From Ectobacillus funiculus (GTDB taxonomy: Bacteria > Bacillota > Bacilli > Bacillales > Bacillaceae_G), in the NCBI RefSeq assembly GCF_004138295.1, contig NZ_SCFM01000004.1, forward strand, positions 248,001 through 312,000: DNA of 64,000 bases, given 5' to 3'. The stretch's first letter is position 1. Each line of letters starts with the position of its first letter. The notes under the pieces are model-generated. The model was given only the letters and a program-made list of their open reading frames with translations. It had not been told where the DNA came from and ran no database searches. A program made the position numbers and the translations under genes. Shown here in pieces: positions 45,632 through 55,965 of this stretch.

Positions 45632-46441
45632 CTAATTTTTTATTGCTGCTTCCTCAAGAGCATCTATAAACAAATCGCCGGTATTTGCACAGCCTTCTTT
45701 AAACCATTGTAATCTTGGTCTTAGCTTCACAACGTCCCCCACAAGAACAATAGCAGGATGCGTGATCTGCGCAGCTTCCGCTTTACTCTCAATTGTCTCC
45801 AGTGTCCCTGTGACAGTCCTTTGTTTTTCCGTTGTTCCCCATTCAATGAGCGCAGCCCCTGTATCTGGACGTTTACCATGTTCAATTAACTTTCGACAAA
45901 TATACTTTAAATTGCCGACTCCCATATAAAAGGCGATGGTATCGATTCCCTGCGCAAGAGCTGCCCAATTAATATAGTCTTCTCCCTTTTCAGACCGACC
46001 GTGTCCCGTTACAATCGCGAAGGAGGAAGCATAATCTCGATGTGTAACAGGAATACCAGCATACGCAGGGGCTGCAATTCCTGACGTAATCCCAGGGACA
46101 ATTTCATATGGAATCCCTTCCTGCACCAATACCTCCGCTTCTTCGCCAACACGTCCGAACACACATGGATCTCCGCCCTTCAAACGTGTAACAGCCTTCC
46201 CCTCCAATGCCTTTTCGACAAGTAATTGATTGATTTTCTCCTGCACAACCTCGTGCTTTCCTGGCATCTTGCCGCAAAAAATCAACTCTGCATCCTTCTT
46301 TGCATACTGTAAAAGCTTTTCATTGCTTAGTCTGTCATATAAGATGACATCAGCTTTTTGAATACATTCCATCCCATACACTGTAATAAGCTTAGGATCG
46401 CCAGGTCCCGCTCCGACAAGATATACCATACCTTTTTCCAC
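45632..46441 (-). CDS. cobA: Uroporphyrinogen-III C-methyltransferase
   Basis: SAM-dependent enzyme, 269 residues, making precorrin-2, the branch point to siroheme and cobalamin. Motifs: VYLVGAGPGDPKLITVYG at residues 6-23, ILYDRLSNEKLL near 36, TRLKGGDPCVFGRVGEEAE near 87, and PGITSGIAAPAYAGIPVTHRD near 121. It is the single-domain type; the dehydrogenase that makes sirohydrochlorin (Met8/SirC) is not in the window. Start GTG 46441 is the most likely, with ATG five codons later as an alternative. Confidence 0.95.
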   Translation of the reverse strand: MEKGMVYLVGAGPGDPKLITVYGMECIQKADVILYDRLSNEKLLQYAKKDAELIFCGKMPGKHEVVQEKINQLLVEKALEGKAVTRLKGGDPCVFGRVGEEAEVLVQEGIPYEIVPGITSGIAAPAYAGIPVTHRDYASSFAIVTGHGRSEKGEDYINWAALAQGIDTIAFYMGVGNLKYICRKLIEHGKRPDTGAALIEWGTTEKQRTVTGTLETIESKAEAAQITHPAIVLVGDVVKLRPRLQWFKEGCANTGDLFIDALEEAAIKN

Positions 46442-46463
46442 TATATATCACCGCTCTTTATCT

Positions 46464-47504
46464 TTATTTTCGATTGGATACCCCTGCTGAATCAAATGTT
46501 GCCATCTCTTTAAGCATGAGAGATGCCGACTGCAGAATAGGAAACGCAACAGCCGCACCACTGGCTTCTCCTAGGCGAAATCCTAAGTCTAAAATCGGCT
46601 TTTTTCCCAGCAAATGTACCGCTGTTTCATGTCCAATTTCAGCAGAACGATGTCCAATCACCATATAATCCACTGCATCCGGACACATTTCCTTTGCTAA
46701 TAAAGCAGCTGTCGTACAAATAAAACCATCAATCAAAATCGGAACACGATGCGTTGCCGCCGCCAGTATCGCACCTGTGATAGCAGCAATTTCTAGTCCT
46801 CCAAGCTTCGCGAGTATATCGATTGGATCATTTCGGTCCGGCTTTCGCGCTTCAATTGCTCGTTGAATAACCTTCTGTTTATGAGCAATCGTCTCTTGAC
46901 CAATGCCTGTCCCGCGACCAACCAGGTCGGCAACATCCTTTCCGCTTAGTACAGCCACAATCGCACTACTTGCCGTCGTGTTTCCAATCCCCATCTCCCC
47001 TAAAATGAGGCATTTAGCGCCACGATGAATCATCGCTTCTCCGCGTTCATACCCGATATGAAGTGCCTGCTTTGCTTCTTCACGTGCCATCGCATCTATT
47101 TCACAAAAATTCCTAGTTCCATATCGTACCTTTTTATGAACAATACCGTCAGCAGCTATATCTGCAGCAACTCCAACATCTACAACTTCAAGCATCGCAC
47201 CGATTTGTCTGCTGAACACATTGATAGCCGCACCACCGTTTACAAAGTTCATTACCATCTGCGCAGTCACCTCTTGTGGAAAAGCAGAAACACCTTCTTT
47301 TACAACACCATGATCTGCAGCAAATATAATAACTCCCGGGGGCGTAACAAGAGGGAAATCCTCGCCTGTTATTTCAGCAAGTTGCACTGCTAGTTCTTCT
47401 AATCTGCCAAGGCTTCCCTGGGGCTTTGTTAATGTGTCAATATAAGCCCTCGCACGGCAGCCCTTTTCCTTATCTACAGGTTGGATGTGAGCTGTAACGT
47501 TCAT
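46464..47504 (-). CDS. cobT: Nicotinate-nucleotide-dimethylbenzimidazole phosphoribosyltransferase
   Basis: 346-residue enzyme that activates the lower-ligand base to alpha-ribazole phosphate. Family features: LTKPQGSLGRLEELAVQLA at about residue 25, IFAADHGVVKEGVSAFPQEVTAQM near 60, EMGIGNTTASSA near 170, and DLGFRLGEASGAAVAFPIL near 308, which carries the catalytic Glu. ATG overlaps cbiP by four bases. No bluB for the aerobic base synthesis is in the window. Confidence 0.96.
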   Translation of the reverse strand: MNVTAHIQPVDKEKGCRARAYIDTLTKPQGSLGRLEELAVQLAEITGEDFPLVTPPGVIIFAADHGVVKEGVSAFPQEVTAQMVMNFVNGGAAINVFSRQIGAMLEVVDVGVAADIAADGIVHKKVRYGTRNFCEIDAMAREEAKQALHIGYERGEAMIHRGAKCLILGEMGIGNTTASSAIVAVLSGKDVADLVGRGTGIGQETIAHKQKVIQRAIEARKPDRNDPIDILAKLGGLEIAAITGAILAAATHRVPILIDGFICTTAALLAKEMCPDAVDYMVIGHRSAEIGHETAVHLLGKKPILDLGFRLGEASGAAVAFPILQSASLMLKEMATFDSAGVSNRK

Positions 47505-49021
47505 TGTACTTCTATCCCCCTTCTTTGAAATTCCTCCATTTTTTGTTCAATCACATCGATTTGAACATGGTTTCTGACATGTTCAGCTAATCGGTCAAAC
47601 GCTTCTTCGCGCAGCCTATTAAACGAAACACGGTCATGTATCGGCGATAAACCTTTTTTCTCGCGAATACGGTTTAACAGCAGTTCACGAAATGCATCAT
47701 TATGAAATATGCCATGAAAATATGTACCTATTACTTGTTCATCAGGACTTTTACAGCCTTCCTTGCCATTTTCTGTTTGAATAAGAGCTTCAAACATATC
47801 ATGGACTTCCGACTCTCCCATATGAATCTCATAGCCTGTTACACTTATATCTTTATTGAAAAGCTTCAAGATACCTTCTGATAATACAGTTGTTTTTTCT
47901 TGCGTAATAGTTGTCGAGAGAGGCAGCAATCCCAGACCTTTTGTGTATAATTCCGGTGATTCTACAGCAAACGGATCATGAATATGCTGTCCTAGCATTT
48001 GATACCCGCCGCAAATACCGAAGATTAGAGATTTCCCTCTATCATATAAGGATACTACCTTATCCGCGATTCCGCTCTCTTGCATAAACAAAAAGTCCTC
48101 GATTGTATTTTTGCTCCCCGGCAAAATGATAAGATCGGGTTCTCCTAGTTGATCTGCTCTTGTTACAAAGCGAACATCACAATCCGACTCTACAAAAAAC
48201 GGGTCAATATCCGTGAAATTTGAGATTTTCGGATATTGAATGACTACAATATCCAGCTCCTTATCAGTATTACGCAGCGCTGTATATTGATGTAAAATAA
48301 CCGAATCCTCTGCATCTATATTTAAATGATGCAAATATGGAACAACACCAAGTACCGGCTTCCCTGTATATGCCTCAAACCACTTAAGTCCTGGCTCTAA
48401 CAGACTCATATCTCCCCGGAATTTATTGATAATGACGCCGATGACACGGTCACGATCTTGCGGCTCAAGCAGTTGAAGTGTTCCTACTAAACTGGCAAAA
48501 ACCCCTCCCTTTTCGATATCCCCAATTAACACAACAGGAGCGTTCGCCATGCGAGCAATGCGCATATTTACCATTTCTCTATCATTCAAATTGACTTCTG
48601 CAGGACTGCCTGCACCTTCAATCACTATTCTCTCGTAAGAATGAGAAAGAACTGACAGAGATTCCTGAATAAGCTGTAGTCCAGTTTCAAAAAATTCCGA
48701 TCTATAACTAGTAGCTTTCATGTTTTTATAAGGCTTTCCATGTACAACAATCTGTGATTCATTATCACGGGTCGGTTTAATTAAAATCGGATTCATATAC
48801 GTCGTTGCCATAATTCCAGCTGCTTCAGCCTGCACGCCCTGCGCTCTTCCAATTTCTTTTCCATCTACCGTTATATAGGAATTCAAGGCCATATTTTGTG
48901 ATTTAAACGGAACGGTTTTAAATCCATCCTGATAAAAAATGCGGCAAAATGCTGTGACAATTGCACTTTTTCCCGCATCCGAATGCGTTCCTTGAAACAT
49001 AACCGGAAGGGCTTTACTCAT
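47501..49021 (-). CDS. cbiP: Cobyric acid synthase
   Basis: 506-residue glutamine-dependent amidotransferase that amidates four side chains of the corrin ring. The N-terminal synthetase domain begins MFQGTHSDAGKSAIVTAFC, with SQNMALNS, and the glutaminase-like domain holds the nucleophile Cys in IFGICGGYQMLG near residue 328 and the His in GTYFHGIFHND near 427. The 8-base overlap with cbiA indicates coupling. Confidence 0.96.
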   Translation of the reverse strand: MSKALPVMFQGTHSDAGKSAIVTAFCRIFYQDGFKTVPFKSQNMALNSYITVDGKEIGRAQGVQAEAAGIMATTYMNPILIKPTRDNESQIVVHGKPYKNMKATSYRSEFFETGLQLIQESLSVLSHSYERIVIEGAGSPAEVNLNDREMVNMRIARMANAPVVLIGDIEKGGVFASLVGTLQLLEPQDRDRVIGVIINKFRGDMSLLEPGLKWFEAYTGKPVLGVVPYLHHLNIDAEDSVILHQYTALRNTDKELDIVVIQYPKISNFTDIDPFFVESDCDVRFVTRADQLGEPDLIILPGSKNTIEDFLFMQESGIADKVVSLYDRGKSLIFGICGGYQMLGQHIHDPFAVESPELYTKGLGLLPLSTTITQEKTTVLSEGILKLFNKDISVTGYEIHMGESEVHDMFEALIQTENGKEGCKSPDEQVIGTYFHGIFHNDAFRELLLNRIREKKGLSPIHDRVSFNRLREEAFDRLAEHVRNHVQIDVIEQKMEEFQRRGIEVQ

Positions 49022-50387
49022 AGTTTATCTCCTTACATTGCCGAATCCAGCTTTCAACCATTTGCGGACAGGATCCGAAATGAAAATGCGTATATCCCGC
49101 AATTAGATTCTCCTTCATATACCCTTCCCTCTTCTTACCGCGCATTCCCTTTGTTTCATATGCATATGGAATCTCTCCTTTTGGCTGAAACACAGAGTAG
49201 TGAAACTCATGCCCTTTGGCATTCACACCTTGCTCAAGTAAAAAGTTTCCTTCTGCTCCTGTAATTTCACGATACCCAAGAGCAGCTAATTTATTTTGCA
49301 TTTTCACACTTCCGGGAATTATACCGACCATTTCATGTTTTCTGCCGTTTGTTTCCTCAATGGCTTCTGTTAAAAACATAAAACCGCCGCATTCGGCTAA
49401 AGTGGGAAGACCATTTTCGATCGCTATCCGTATCGACTGCTTCACTGCCTCTTGTCCTGCTAACTCCTCTGCAAACTCTTCTGGAAACCCACCCCCAATA
49501 TACAAGCCATGTATATTGGAAGGAAGAACATCTCCCTTAAGCGGTGAAAATTCCACCAACTCTGCTCCATATGATTGCAAGAGTTCCAGATTTTCCTTAT
49601 AGTAGAAATTAAAGGATGCATCCTTTGCAATCGCAATACGTACGCTGTTGCTTTTGGTTTCCCCTCTTTGAAATTGCGAATGTGAAACAGACAACTGAGG
49701 TGCTTTCGCTAGTTCATATAGCTTTTCTATATCAATTGTTTCTAATACGAGATCTCCTAATCGTTGAAAAAATGAATCTAGTTCCCCGCGTTCGATCGAT
49801 GGAACAAGTCCGAGATGCCGCTCTGGAATTGCAAGCTCTTCATCCCTTTTTAAATAACCGACAACTGGAATGCCGCATTCCTGCTCAATTGCTGCTTGGA
49901 CCAGTCGAAAATGCCCCTCGCTGCCAACGCGATTTGCAATAACCCCAACAATATTTGGTCCTTCTGCAAAGCATTGAAACCCCTTCACAATTGCAGCAGC
50001 ACTACGCGCCATACTGGCACAATTCACAACAAGGATAACCGGGCTTTTCGTAATCATGCTAATTTCCGCTGTTGTTCCCGCATTGCTCGTTGGGCTTTTT
50101 CCATCAAAAAACCCCATTACTCCCTCAATAATAGAAACATCTGCTCCTTCACTGCCTCTTTGTACAATTTCTTGTACCATTTCATGTGATAACATCCAAC
50201 TATCCACATTCCGGGACGGCCTTCCAGTCACAGCGGTATGGTAGGTAGGATCAATATAGTCTGGTCCACATTTAAATCCTTGTACTGTGAAACCCTTTTT
50301 TTGAAATGCTGCCATAAGCCCGATTGTAAGCGTCGTTTTTCCGACGCCGCTCCCGGTTCCTGCAATTACAAGTCTGCGATGTTCCAT
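49014..50387 (-). CDS. cbiA: Cobyrinate a,c-diamide synthase
   Basis: 457-residue amidotransferase acting on the a and c side chains. The P-loop is IAGTGSGVGKTTLTIGLM at about residues 8-25, with KCGPDYIDPTYH after it; the glutaminase domain has the Cys in PTLAECGGFMFLTEAI near residue 332 and the final His in AGYTHFHFGSCP. It starts 20 bases after cbiG ends. With cbiP it covers ring amidation. Confidence 0.96.
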   Translation of the reverse strand: MEHRRLVIAGTGSGVGKTTLTIGLMAAFQKKGFTVQGFKCGPDYIDPTYHTAVTGRPSRNVDSWMLSHEMVQEIVQRGSEGADVSIIEGVMGFFDGKSPTSNAGTTAEISMITKSPVILVVNCASMARSAAAIVKGFQCFAEGPNIVGVIANRVGSEGHFRLVQAAIEQECGIPVVGYLKRDEELAIPERHLGLVPSIERGELDSFFQRLGDLVLETIDIEKLYELAKAPQLSVSHSQFQRGETKSNSVRIAIAKDASFNFYYKENLELLQSYGAELVEFSPLKGDVLPSNIHGLYIGGGFPEEFAEELAGQEAVKQSIRIAIENGLPTLAECGGFMFLTEAIEETNGRKHEMVGIIPGSVKMQNKLAALGYREITGAEGNFLLEQGVNAKGHEFHYSVFQPKGEIPYAYETKGMRGKKREGYMKENLIAGYTHFHFGSCPQMVESWIRQCKEINYE

Positions 50388-50407
50388 ACGCTCTCTCCTC
50401 CCTCCGC

Positions 50408-51532
50408 TTAATGTGGCACTACCGCAACAGAAATCGTAACATTTCCTGATTTCTTCTTCACAAGCTCAAGCTTTTCCGCTCCGCTATATAAAAGAGCAGC
50501 CGGTTCACTAACACCATACGCCCCTGTATATTGAAACACTGTTTGTGAGGGCTGCTGCATTGGAACAGCATTTAATTGTTCAGGAGAGTAGTAGATAAAC
50601 TCCCAGCCGTATTTCTTTACAACAGCCAGCAGCCCCTGCTCATCCTTCTTCAAATCGATTGTACAAATAGCTTTTACGCTTTTCATAGAAAAATTTAGTT
50701 CGTCTAGCGTTGTCTGAATGACTTCCTCAATTTCCTCCGATGATGTACCGCGATTACAACCCATTCCGAGGACAATGACCTTTGGTCGATATAATACGCC
50801 ATTATGTAAAATTTGGGATTCTTCGTTTGATAGATTTCGATGTGTGACAACCAGTGCAGCAGCTGGAGCTTGAGCAAGCGCCTCATCAATTGAGGAATAC
50901 GTGCGAATATGTGTCGGCAAAGATCTATCATACTGCCACCATGACTTCTCACCTGATTCCTGCACAACAGCAACAGCTTCCTCATTGACAACCGCAGCAC
51001 TAACAGGAGTCAGTTTTTCAGCTGATTCCCACGTCCAGCCAAATCGTTTCCCAAATAAATCAACCGCAATCGTTTGCTGTACATCAGAGGCTGTTGTTAC
51101 AACAGGACGCGCTCCTAATATAGCTGCAACTTCCTTCGTCAACTCATTTGCTCCACCTATATGTCCGGACAATACGCTAATCACGTGCTCAGCTTTATCA
51201 TCAATCACCACTACAGCAGGGTCTGTCTTTTTATCTTGCAGGAGAGGTGCAATCATCCGAACAACTGCGCCAAGGGAAATAATAATAATAAGTCCCTTAT
51301 AGGATTTGAATAGAGATGGCAGCAACAATCGCACACTTCCGGTGAACAGTTGAATCCCCTTCTCCTGTTCATCACCTTGCTCAAACTTGCTCATATAATA
51401 CAAATCCGCATTTTGGAAAGAACGTTCGAGCTCTCTTGCAACTTGTACCCCATGTTTTGTAATAGCAACAATCGCATAGTCACCGCGCTGCTGAACGTCA
51501 GACAGCTGTCCTTCCTGCAAAGTGATAATCAC
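50408..51532 (-). CDS. cbiG: Cobalt-precorrin-5A hydrolase
   Basis: 374-residue enzyme that opens the delta-lactone and releases the C20 fragment as acetaldehyde, the marker step of the oxygen-independent route. N-terminal domain (LIIIISLGAVVRMIAPLLQD, VISVLSGHIGGANELTKEVA), a central part, and the C-terminal CbiG domain (VLGMGCNRGTSSEEIEEVI; VSEPAALLYSGAEKL). The GTG start overlaps the cbiF stop by four bases. Confidence 0.94.
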   Translation of the reverse strand: MIITLQEGQLSDVQQRGDYAIVAITKHGVQVARELERSFQNADLYYMSKFEQGDEQEKGIQLFTGSVRLLLPSLFKSYKGLIIIISLGAVVRMIAPLLQDKKTDPAVVVIDDKAEHVISVLSGHIGGANELTKEVAAILGARPVVTTASDVQQTIAVDLFGKRFGWTWESAEKLTPVSAAVVNEEAVAVVQESGEKSWWQYDRSLPTHIRTYSSIDEALAQAPAAALVVTHRNLSNEESQILHNGVLYRPKVIVLGMGCNRGTSSEEIEEVIQTTLDELNFSMKSVKAICTIDLKKDEQGLLAVVKKYGWEFIYYSPEQLNAVPMQQPSQTVFQYTGAYGVSEPAALLYSGAEKLELVKKKSGNVTISVAVVPH

Positions 51533-52302
51533 CCCTTCACCCCCCGGCGGAATCCGTGTGTAAATGTTTGATCATACAGTTTAGAACGGTAGTTTTTATC
51601 ATGAATATTTTCATCAAGCGCCCAGCCAGCTAGAATCATCGCTTGCTTACGAATACCGTTTTGACGCATTGCTTCATCTAAATTCTCAATTGTCGTACGA
51701 ACAATTTTTTGATCAGGCCATGTTGCCTTATAGACAACCGCAACAGGTGTACTTGGAGCCCAGCCCGCATCTATTAGCTCTTTTACGACCTTTTTTGTTA
51801 AGGTAGCACTTAGGAAAAGAGCAATCGTACAATGGTGCTTTGCCAAATCCTTTAACTTCTCAAATTCTGGAACCGGTGTGCGTCCCTCAGCTCTTGTCAA
51901 AATAACCGTTTGCGTTAAATCTGGAATCGTCAGCTCTGCCTGTGCCGCTGCCGCTGCCGCAAATACAGAGCTTACGCCTGGTACAATTTCAACCTCAATA
52001 CCCTGCTGTTTTAATAAAACCATTTGCTCCATAATAGCTCCATACACAGCTGGATCTCCTGTATGTACACGTACAACTTTCTTCCCTTGGCGAATTCGGT
52101 CGACCATAATGTCTACCATCTCTTCTAAATGCATCCCGGCAGTTTTTAATATCTCTGCGCTTTCCTTTGATTTTTGAATTAATGCTTCGCTCACAAGGGA
52201 ATCTGCATACAAAACAACGTCTGCTTCTTCTAGCAGCTTTAATCCTTTTACGGTAATTAAATCCGGATCTCCCGGACCAGCGCCAATAATATAAAGCTTC
52301 AT
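51529..52302 (-). CDS. cbiF: Cobalt-precorrin-4 C11-methyltransferase
   Basis: SAM-dependent methyltransferase of 257 residues. Family blocks: YIIGAGPGDPDLITVKGLKL at the start, VLYADSLVSEALI near 35, VVRVHTGDPAVYGAIMEQM near 75, and VVPGVSSVFAAAAAAQAELTIP near 102. The D-S-L-V signature separates it from cobA. It overlaps cbiL by four bases. Confidence 0.95.
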   Translation of the reverse strand: MKLYIIGAGPGDPDLITVKGLKLLEEADVVLYADSLVSEALIQKSKESAEILKTAGMHLEEMVDIMVDRIRQGKKVVRVHTGDPAVYGAIMEQMVLLKQQGIEVEIVPGVSSVFAAAAAAQAELTIPDLTQTVILTRAEGRTPVPEFEKLKDLAKHHCTIALFLSATLTKKVVKELIDAGWAPSTPVAVVYKATWPDQKIVRTTIENLDEAMRQNGIRKQAMILAGWALDENIHDKNYRSKLYDQTFTHGFRRGVKG

Positions 52303-53000
52303 TTTCTCACCACCATTAATGTTAAATATTCTAACTCTGCTCCTTGCAACTCATCTGCTTTCCAAATAATTTCTTCATCTGATGTGACCTTTGTTACAAC
52401 GGATGCTTTTGACAGCAAGTTTAGCTCCTTGAGCACAGCAAGCATTAAGTCGATGACCTTTGCAACCTTAATAAAAATCACACAATCATGCTCCTCAATC
52501 GCTCGCTTCATCGCATCGTAGTCATCACGAGCTGGAATAATAGCGACATGATCATCGCCGTCCGCCAGTGGCAGTCCGAGCCTAGAAGCCGCCCCGTTCA
52601 TGGATGAAATTCCTGGCACAACCTCAATGGCTGCTGCTGGATGACGCTCCTGCATGAGACGCATCATATGAATGAAAGTACTATATAAAAGAGGATCTCC
52701 TTCTGTCACAAATGCAACATCCTTCCCCTCTTGCAACCTTTCCCAAACACTCTCAACCGTTTCGCTCCATTTTTGTTCCAAGATGACAGGATCCTTTGTC
52801 ATCGGAAACACAAGCCCGAGCATTTCCTTCTCTCCTGGCTGTACGTATACATCAATAATTTTTTGAGCGTAGCTTTTACTTCCTTTTTGCTTTTTTGGAT
52901 ATGCAATGACATGGGATTCCTTTAATTTCCGAAATGCCTTTACTGTTAATAATTCTGGATCTCCCGGACCAACACCGAGACCATATAATGTACCGAGCAT
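52299..53000 (-). CDS. cbiL: Cobalt-precorrin-2 C20-methyltransferase
   Basis: 233-residue SAM methyltransferase acting first on the cobalt-loaded ring. GTLYGLGVGPGDPELLTVKA opens the fold, followed by VAFVTEGDPLLYSTFIHMM near residue 97 and EVVPGISSMNGAASRLGLPL near 122. It follows the cbiET fusion by two bases. Confidence 0.95.
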   Translation of the reverse strand: MLGTLYGLGVGPGDPELLTVKAFRKLKESHVIAYPKKQKGSKSYAQKIIDVYVQPGEKEMLGLVFPMTKDPVILEQKWSETVESVWERLQEGKDVAFVTEGDPLLYSTFIHMMRLMQERHPAAAIEVVPGISSMNGAASRLGLPLADGDDHVAIIPARDDYDAMKRAIEEHDCVIFIKVAKVIDLMLAVLKELNLLSKASVVTKVTSDEEIIWKADELQGAELEYLTLMVVRK

Positions 53001-53002
53001 AG

Positions 53003-54205
53003 TTATTCTCCTTCTTTATGCTTTGCAGCAATAATATAAATGGGATTGAGCGCATCAAAGCGCGTTAGATTCAAAATTGGCTTACTTCTTGAAACTTGCG
53101 CAAGTGTAATATCTGTTTGAAACCCGAGCTTTTTAAAAATTGCTGCTGCCTCCGCTAAATTTTCAATCGTTACTGCATTTAAAACAATCGTTCCATTCAC
53201 TCTTAGCCGACTGCAGCAAATAGAGAGAATATCCTCCATCCCTCCTGCCGTACCGCCAATGAAAACTGCATCAGGATCTGGAAATTCCTCGAGCCGCTCC
53301 GGCGCTTTACCATGAACGGCTATAAAATCCGTGCGAAATTTCTTCATATTTGCTAAGCAATTTTCTAAATCCGCTTCATTTTTTTCAATGGCAAATATCT
53401 GGCCTTCACAGGCAATTTTTGCTGCTTCAATCGCCATAGATCCAGTACATGTACCAATATCCCAAACAATGCTGTTTTCCTTTAATCGCATTGCACTCAA
53501 GCTCAAAGTCCGAATTTCTTTCTTTGTAATTAAGCCCTTATCCGGTTTCCGCTGAGCAAATTCTTCATCCTCAATGCCAATTGACCATGATGGGCCCTCT
53601 GCTGTTTTTTTCAATATGACAACATTCAATGGAGAAAACTCTTCCTTCTCCATTTCTTCAAGAGAAAACCAACGGCACCGCTCCTGCTCCCCGCCAAGAT
53701 TTTCTCCAACAAATGCCTTATATTCTGTCATTCCAAATGACAACAAATATGATGCAATCCGATTTGGAGAATGTTCTGCATCAGTTAAGAGCGCAATTTT
53801 CTCTTTGCCATCAATTTTTTGCGCCAACCCTTTCATGCTTCTTCCGTGTACACTCGTTACATACGCATCGTGCCACCGTTCTCCTATTTTCGCAAATGCA
53901 AGTTGAATAGAGCTTACATACGGATATACCTCAATCTCCAACTCTCGCGCTAAATAACTGCCAATGCCATAGAATAGAGGATCTCCTGATGCTAATACGA
54001 CAGCTTCTCTCTTTTCCTCCTTCAAACGCTCAACAAGAGCGGAAAGCTTTCCCTCGATTACAACCTTTTCTCCTTCGTAATCCGGAAAAAACGCAAGTTG
54101 GCGTTTTCCTCCTACTAGCACTTCGCTCTCCTGAATCCATGTTTCATACATCGGCAGCAAACTTTGAATTCCATCGTCACCGATTCCAATCAATTTCAAT
54201 CCCAT
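53003..54205 (-). CDS. cbiET: CbiET fusion: precorrin-7/6B C5,15-methyltransferase, decarboxylating
   Basis: About 400 residues with two domains: CbiE (C5 methyltransferase) at the N-terminus ([20 protein letters not shown], then [19 protein letters not shown] near residue 76) and CbiT (C15 methylation and decarboxylation) from about residue 210 ([15 protein letters not shown], then [19 protein letters not shown] with a class I SAM motif, and [16 protein letters not shown]). The ATG 54205 overlaps the cbiD end by 10 bases; a long upstream frame to 54316 has foreign residues. The fused form is common in Bacillus. Confidence 0.94.
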   Translation of the reverse strand: MGLKLIGIGDDGIQSLLPMYETWIQESEVLVGGKRQLAFFPDYEGEKVVIEGKLSALVERLKEEKREAVVLASGDPLFYGIGSYLARELEIEVYPYVSSIQLAFAKIGERWHDAYVTSVHGRSMKGLAQKIDGKEKIALLTDAEHSPNRIASYLLSFGMTEYKAFVGENLGGEQERCRWFSLEEMEKEEFSPLNVVILKKTAEGPSWSIGIEDEEFAQRKPDKGLITKKEIRTLSLSAMRLKENSIVWDIGTCTGSMAIEAAKIACEGQIFAIEKNEADLENCLANMKKFRTDFIAVHGKAPERLEEFPDPDAVFIGGTAGGMEDILSICCSRLRVNGTIVLNAVTIENLAEAAAIFKKLGFQTDITLAQVSRSKPILNLTRFDALNPIYIIAAKHKEGE

Positions 54206-55290
54206 CTGCTCTGCACCGCCTTTCCTAAAAATTCCCCCTTCATTGTATATAAAGAGGTATCTACTTCTGCGCCTCCGCCTATTTCCTCTAAAGCTGCATG
54301 ACAGCAATACGTACAAAGCGTTTCGAAAAACTTCAGGTTTCCTTGCGCTTGCATCATTTCTCCAACATGTGAAGCAGTGTTCGCTTGCCGAACATTCTCT
54401 ACTAATTCGTCAGAAGCGCCTGACTCCCTCGCCATCTGGGCTAAAAACGAAAAATCAACAGGCGCACTTTTCGAATGTACCATCATAATGCCTTGTGCAA
54501 CCTTTGAAAACTTCCCCATCATTCCGACCATGGAAATCTTCTTCACACCCTGCTTTTTACATTGCTTTAACGTAAATCCTACGAAATCTCCCATCTCAAT
54601 AAACGCTTCCTCTGGTAAAGAAGGAAATTGCTTCATCGCGCACTTTTCACTTCTTCCGCCGGTTGTAATCACAACATGCTCACAGCCGCTCGCCCGTGCT
54701 ACGCGAATAGCCTGCACAATGCTTGCCTTATAAGCAGCTGTAGAGAAGGGAACAACAATGCCGCGTGTTCCTAAAATAGAAATACCGCCAAGTATGCCAA
54801 GGCGTCCATTTAATGTTTTTTTTGCGATTTCTTCGCCATCTGGCACAGAAATGATAATTTGTATTCCTTTGTCTACATGATAATGCCGTAACACTTCTTC
54901 TGCCGCTTCATGTATCATTTGACGCGGCACGGGATTAATGGCCGCTTCCCCAACAGCAACAGGAAGCCCCTCCTTCGTGACGCGCCCGACACCAATTCCA
55001 CCATCTAGCACAATACCGCTTTGCTCCTGCCATGTAACAGTTGCAAGAATGGCGGCTCCGTGCGTAGCATCCGGATCATCACCGCCATCCTTTATCACTT
55101 TTGCCGTTACAGAGCCGCCAGTGGTATCACAGCTTTCAATCGAAAAGGTTGCAAACCTGCCAACAGGTAAATAAATGGTAGACTCTGTTTGTATTTCTCC
55201 AGTAATTAGCGCAGTCAGCGCAGCCTTTGTGGCAGCAGTAGCACATGCACCTGTCGTATACCCTTCCCTCAGCTTGGTTTCCTTTTCCAT
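54196..55290 (-). CDS. cbiD: Cobalt-precorrin-5B C1-methyltransferase
   Basis: 364-residue methyltransferase of the anaerobic route, of its own fold. Start [20 protein letters not shown] is the CbiD signature; [20 protein letters not shown] near residue 123, [20 protein letters not shown] and [19 protein letters not shown] follow. It precedes cbiET with coupling and follows cbiC by three bases. Confidence 0.95.
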   Translation of the reverse strand: MEKETKLREGYTTGACATAATKAALTALITGEIQTESTIYLPVGRFATFSIESCDTTGGSVTAKVIKDGGDDPDATHGAAILATVTWQEQSGIVLDGGIGVGRVTKEGLPVAVGEAAINPVPRQMIHEAAEEVLRHYHVDKGIQIIISVPDGEEIAKKTLNGRLGILGGISILGTRGIVVPFSTAAYKASIVQAIRVARASGCEHVVITTGGRSEKCAMKQFPSLPEEAFIEMGDFVGFTLKQCKKQGVKKISMVGMMGKFSKVAQGIMMVHSKSAPVDFSFLAQMARESGASDELVENVRQANTASHVGEMMQAQGNLKFFETLCTYCCHAALEEIGGGAEVDTSLYTMKGEFLGKAVQSRWD

Positions 55291-55293
55291 TTG

Positions 55294-55941
55294 TTACACC
55301 CGATCTGCAAGAATAGAAATCGCATTTAACGCTGCAACTGTAACGGTACTGCCGCCCTTCCTTCCGATATTGGTGATAAACGGAACGTCGAGCTTGGCTA
55401 GTTCCTCCTTAGACTCGGCAGCTGATACAAACCCTACAGGCATTCCAATGATTAATCCAGGCTTTGCTTCCCCTTCCTTAATCAAACGGATTAATTCTAA
55501 CAATGCAGTCGGTGCATTTCCAATTGCATAAATGCCGCCATCAGCTTCTTTAATTGCTTTTCGCATAGAAATAATCGCACGTGTTGTATTTAAGCGCTTT
55601 GCTTCCTTCATAACATCTGGATCAGAAATATAAACCTTAATTTCTCCACCATATTTCTCAATTCTTGTTTTATTTGCACCGCTTTGAATCATTTGCACAT
55701 CTGCTACAACCTTTTTTCCGCTCCGAATCGCCTGTATACCTGCTTCAATCGCCTTTGGATGAAATAGCATGCTTTTCCCTAATTCAAAATCAGCGGAAGC
55801 GTGAATAACACGCTGCGCAACACGATATTGCTCAGGCGTAAAGGGATGTTCTCCAATTTCCTCATCAATCATTTGAAAGCTTTTTTCTTCAATTTGCTCC
55901 GGCTGTACAGTAAGAGGCTTAAATTCTGTTAAAAAATCCAT
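55294..55941 (-). CDS. cbiC: Cobalt-precorrin-8 methylmutase
   Basis: 215-residue enzyme that shifts the methyl group from C11 to C12, forming cobyrinate. The catalytic His is in RVAQRVIHASADFELGKSM near residue 48, and VADVQMIQSGANKTRIEKYG near 79 and IGMPVGFVSAAESKEEL near 165 are family blocks. Between cbiJ and cbiD on one transcript. Confidence 0.96.
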   Translation of the reverse strand: MDFLTEFKPLTVQPEQIEEKSFQMIDEEIGEHPFTPEQYRVAQRVIHASADFELGKSMLFHPKAIEAGIQAIRSGKKVVADVQMIQSGANKTRIEKYGGEIKVYISDPDVMKEAKRLNTTRAIISMRKAIKEADGGIYAIGNAPTALLELIRLIKEGEAKPGLIIGMPVGFVSAAESKEELAKLDVPFITNIGRKGGSTVTVAALNAISILADRV

Positions 55942-55965
55942 CTATCCTCACTCCTTCTTTTATTC